Below are positions 61,137 to 64,000 of a DNA stretch of 64,000 nt, piece after piece; the first letter of the stretch is position 1, and every line of letters starts with the position of its first letter. Source of the stretch: Lewinellaceae bacterium (GTDB taxonomy: Bacteria; Bacteroidota; Bacteroidia; Chitinophagales; Saprospiraceae); the NCBI GenBank assembly GCA_020636225.1, contig JACJYI010000005.1:390001-454000 (forward strand). Reading direction: 5' to 3'. The position numbers and the translations under genes were made by a program. A model generated the notes under the pieces. That model was not told where the DNA came from. It searched no databases and saw nothing but the letters and a program-made list of their open reading frames with translations.

Positions 61137-61407
61137 AAATTCCTTGTGTTATAAAACTTCCCCCGTCGCTCCGGGTGCCAAGATAGCTCCGGAGCGCAGT
61201 CATCCTCCCCCGCCAGCGACCTTCGTCAGTTGATCCTGGCTGGTGATCGGACAAAACAATATCTGATCCAGAATGGAAATAGGCTGTCCAAAAATAGGGA
61301 ACTCCCGGTCAAGATGCTGACAGTTTGCAAGATATTAACACATCTGGATGTAACTCACTGATCACAAGTGGAATGGCAGCCAGTGTTCCCATGCATCACC
61401 ACATGAT

Positions 61408-61902
61408 TCATTTTCCCGGGTGATGGAATGGGGCCAGGCCGTTTTGCACCTGTTCTGTCCAACGGGACTGGACGGTGGACAGCCTTCCGTGGTTGGTATC
61501 CAGGTCATATTGGGTCTGTGCGTGATCGAACTCCTGGAGGAGTCGGGTCAAGATCTCCTCTCCCCTTTTCACCGTCACTCCCCTGGCAGATAATGCCCGT
61601 CTGATCTTGACGGCATACCACTCTGCCATATCGAAATGCAGTTGTTCGTGAGCGAGGAGTGGATCGCTCATCTGTTCAGGATCCACCCAGGATGACTGCG
61701 GATTCATGTAGCTGGAAACGGCATATCGAGGGCGGCCGGTCCAGATATTGACCTTTTCCAAAGAACAGATGATTCCACAGTCGATATGGGCCGCCTCCTC
61801 ACCAGCAGGTTGAGGAATGCCCTGGAAGTCGTCCCAGCTCAGCAGGCGATCAGGTGACCAGTTCAGTGACTGTGCTGAACAGCTGGCCGGGAACCAGGCC
61901 AA
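61408..61902 (-). CDS. DUF922-like zinc protease with damaged or unrecognised start
   Basis: 164 residues recovered from a TTG start. LSWDDFQGIPQPAGEEAAHI, SYMNPQSSWV and the zinc motif LLAHEQLHFDMAEWYAVKI match DUF922-type predicted metalloproteases. Upstream in the same frame a TAG stop (61917-61919) cuts the expected signal peptide to IAALCLAWFPASCSA. The nearest ATG, about 30 bp upstream (ATGTTTGTCGATCCC), is in another frame. Either a one-base indel has removed the start or translation begins at CTG/TTG. Confidence 0.7.
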   Translation of the reverse strand: MAWFPASCSAQSLNWSPDRLLSWDDFQGIPQPAGEEAAHIDCGIICSLEKVNIWTGRPRYAVSSYMNPQSSWVDPEQMSDPLLAHEQLHFDMAEWYAVKIRRALSARGVTVKRGEEILTRLLQEFDHAQTQYDLDTNHGRLSTVQSRWTEQVQNGLAPFHHPGK

Positions 61903-61978
61903 GCACAGTGCTGCGATCTAAAGGGATCGACAAACATGAACGGGCAGTTCATTCACCTTCGGGGAAATGGCGAGGGGC

Positions 61979-62491
61979 CTACCAATAGCCGGCATAGGAA
62001 AGAGGCTGTCCGGACGCTTGGTGCAGATAATCATAATGCAGGCGGGTGATCTGGCGGATATGCAACAGATCATGAGCCAACCAGTTCGCCAGGATGAATC
62101 GACCGGACATGGGTCCCAGGCTGGGATGGATAGTGACATTCTCCCAGGCAGGTGAAGACAGGCCGGTCAGCCACCGGATAGAGGTAGTCCGTTCGTCGAG
62201 GAATTCCCGGACCACCGTGTGAAAGTCCTGAGCGCCGTACTCCCGATCGACCACCCATCCGGTGGGGTTGATCCCGGGGAAGGGCTGGCCCGGGGATTCG
62301 AGCACCATCCGCAGGCGGGTGCGAAAGTCATCGCGCTCTTCATCGCGCAGGTGGCAAGCGGCAAGAAGCAGTGACCATTTGCCGGGCTCCTGGCTCCAGC
62401 GCACCTGCTCGGCAGGTATGTCCGTAAGCAATTGGGTGAATACTTCCCTGTTATGGGCAAGACGGGTGATGATCTGTTCCGGTGTTGTCAT
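61979..62491 (-). CDS. DinB family protein
   Basis: 170 residues from 62491 (MTTPEQIITRLAHN; ATG 62497 is an alternative). Four-helix DinB fold with potential metal-binding His in LLLAACHLRDEERDDF and LAHDLLHIRQITRLHYDYL; the WLTGLS and WSQEPGKWSL segments are typical. The family includes thiol-dependent transferases and uncharacterised metal-binding proteins. Sits directly upstream of the DUF922-like gene on the same strand. Confidence 0.88.
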   Translation of the reverse strand: MTTPEQIITRLAHNREVFTQLLTDIPAEQVRWSQEPGKWSLLLAACHLRDEERDDFRTRLRMVLESPGQPFPGINPTGWVVDREYGAQDFHTVVREFLDERTTSIRWLTGLSSPAWENVTIHPSLGPMSGRFILANWLAHDLLHIRQITRLHYDYLHQASGQPLSYAGYW

Positions 62492-62730
62492 GGGCAATCG
62501 GCCAACTCGTTGATTTGTCCGAAAGATAAGGGGTCAATTTGGGTCATGCATCCACATGCATTCCGAACAAGAATGGATAAGCAGAGAAATCATTTCCACA
62601 CAAGCGGACAAGGCACAAGGTACAGGCGAATCGTGTTGCTTGTCAATGTCGAAGATCACCCTGAATGGTATATGTTACCATACTGTCCGAGGGCATGGGT
62701 GGATATATTACCGGCATAAACTTCAAGACC

Positions 62731-64000
62731 ATGAAAACGCAAAGTTTATATCGAAAAGGACTGGTCATCCTCCTGTCGTTGATCGCAGTGCTGTCCTTGA
62801 GTGACTGCAAACTGTTTGATCCGATGGATGACCCGCCAACCACCACCGTTGGCGATACCTTGTGGATCCATCAAGTGCTCGGTGCGGACACGCTGTACAC
62901 AGAGCCTTCCATTGCCACCGGCACGAACGGTGATATCTATTTTGCCGTAGCCGGGGGAAACGTGCACGGGACCTATGCCCGGATCCGTGCCCTGGACCCC
63001 GTTTCCGGGAACATGCGATGGGAATCCCCCATCCTGGATGCGAAATTTCTGGGCAGCCAGATCCTGGTCGGCAACAACGGGACCATCTATGTGCTTGGCA
63101 CCTTTAACCTCTATGCCATTGATCCACAGACCGGCCAGTTCCAGTGGATCTGGACAGTGCCCACGGAAATGCCAAATCCGGACGGACCGGGCAACATCTT
63201 CACCCTGGGACAGATCGGTGCCCTGGCCCTGGCGGACAATGGCAACCTCATCCTGGGCAGTATCGGCTCCGGTGTGTACAACCGGGCGATGTATTGTGTC
63301 GGCCCAGGGGGGAACCTGATCTGGTTCAACATCCATGCTGTCAATGGCATGGGAGTCCCTGCCGGACTGGTCATCGGTCATGACAACCGGGCATTCTACT
63401 ATACCGACATCAATGGCCAGAACGCGCTGGTCGCCCTGGATGTGACCACGGGAACCATGCTCTGGACCAAGCCGATCTATTCGATCTCTGGGAATGACAA
63501 CAACCTTGCCCTGGATGAAGACGGTACATTGGTCGCTGCCTTCCGGTTGGCCCAGGGGGATCCTCTCCGTATGTACCGGATCCAGCCAACTGACGGGCAG
63601 ATCCTGTGGCAAAGCCAGAATGAAAGCAATTACTATTGCAAGCTCGTCAATGGCAGCGGGGTCATCTATCAGGATGATAACCTGGTGGCGGCCGTGGCCA
63701 AGTATCCGCCCGGACAGGCCTCTGCCAGCGCGTTTAGCCCGGGCGTACACGCCAATCTGAACGGGGCTGCGATCACCAATACTGACCAGCTGATCTTTGT
63801 GAAGAACATCAATTTTGTCACGAACATTCATGCCTATTCCTCTTTCGGCAACCTGGACTGGACGGTGCCCTTTGCCAATATCCGCACCAATGTCCTGGCC
63901 TTGTCCGCCAACCAGAAGATCATCGGGCTTCGGTCGGATATCGTCTTCGCGGTGCAGGGTGACCATGGTCTGTCTGACCGCGGGTGGCCCAGCCGGTACC
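62731..64000 (+). CDS. PQQ-like beta-propeller lipoprotein, C-terminus outside window
   Basis: Starts at ATG 62731 (MKTQSLYRKGLVILLSLIAV, then a lipobox LSDC). About 423 residues lie in the window. Repeated blades of the PQQ/YncE type are visible: YARIRALDPVSGNMRWE, LYAIDPQTGQFQWIWT, ALVALDVTTGTMLWTK and YRIQPTDGQILWQS. Probably a surface lipoprotein with a beta-propeller; no cofactor site can be assigned. The gene continues past the right edge. The opposite-strand long frame (62746-63966) is a shadow. Confidence 0.82.
   Translation, partial: MKTQSLYRKGLVILLSLIAVLSLSDCKLFDPMDDPPTTTVGDTLWIHQVLGADTLYTEPSIATGTNGDIYFAVAGGNVHGTYARIRALDPVSGNMRWESPILDAKFLGSQILVGNNGTIYVLGTFNLYAIDPQTGQFQWIWTVPTEMPNPDGPGNIFTLGQIGALALADNGNLILGSIGSGVYNRAMYCVGPGGNLIWFNIHAVNGMGVPAGLVIGHDNRAFYYTDINGQNALVALDVTTGTMLWTKPIYSISGNDNNLALDEDGTLVAAFRLAQGDPLRMYRIQPTDGQILWQSQNESNYYCKLVNGSGVIYQDDNLVAAVAKYPPGQASASAFSPGVHANLNGAAITNTDQLIFVKNINFVTNIHAYSSFGNLDWTVPFANIRTNVLALSANQKIIGLRSDIVFAVQGDHGLSDRGWPSRY

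Noticed and set aside
1..64000. tRNA, rRNA and riboswitch genes
   Set aside because: No cloverleaf with a T-arm consensus, no rRNA segment and no recognisable riboswitch core were found by reading; covariance-model search would be needed to exclude short ones.

Overview
The window is about 64 kb from a Bacteroidota chromosome, probably a Saprospiraceae-like member of Saprospiria. The evidence is repeated type IX secretion (T9SS) C-terminal sorting domains, a DUF5103 T9SS plug protein, TAnnTTTG-type -7 promoter boxes, a Bacteroidota-style sdhCAB operon, DUF2851 and a SusC-like TonB receptor. Most of the core is GC-rich. Several T9SS genes are less so, and the stretch at about 22.3-29.9 kb is strikingly AT-rich. 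No rRNA, tRNA or CRISPR array was seen.

1-22 kb: a partial M43 metalloprotease and a T9SS propeller protein precede sdhC-sdhA-[four-helix-bundle gene]-sdhB. The small gene sits inside the operon and is flanked by AT-rich repeats. Two T9SS genes follow, one with an in-frame amber codon, and they are bracketed by identical 161-bp direct repeats of the 3' end of sdhB. Next come a lipoprotein, a Cys-rich repeat protein and a degraded zone holding broken hipA, GEVED-domain and dnaA pieces plus a dispersed palindromic repeat. A cytochrome/copper-domain T9SS protein and guaB follow.

21.9-30.4 kb: the most unusual region. Six AT-rich units, all read leftward, are separated by attC-like imperfect palindromes with GTTRRRY-like core sites 14-46 bp before each start codon. 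This looks like an integron gene-cassette array without a working integrase (CALIN-like). Two attC-like sites are each interrupted at the same sub-position by a group II intron in the opposite orientation; one intron encodes a reverse transcriptase/maturase and the other has no ORF. A broken IntI/Xer-type tyrosine recombinase lies at the upstream end. Cassette products include a HEPN-like protein, a MORN/YwqK-like lipoprotein, a GNAT-like protein with a zinc-ribbon partner, and unknown secreted proteins.

30.7-52 kb: mostly housekeeping and envelope genes: alkyladenine glycosylase, T9SS plug, TolC plus an HlyD-type adaptor, an HTH regulator, DUF2851, ssb, an AlkD-like protein, a large T9SS adhesin-like protein, a TonB receptor with a Spy-like partner, lipoproteins and OmpA.

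52-64 kb: an epimerase, then a convergent four-gene group. It comprises a signal-peptide-bearing dikinase-like protein (phosphohistidine domain before the ATP-grasp domain), two class-A-beta-lactamase-like serine hydrolases, and an NTT-type nucleotide transporter fused to HEAT repeats. A DUF922-like protease, a DinB protein and a partial PQQ-propeller lipoprotein close the window.
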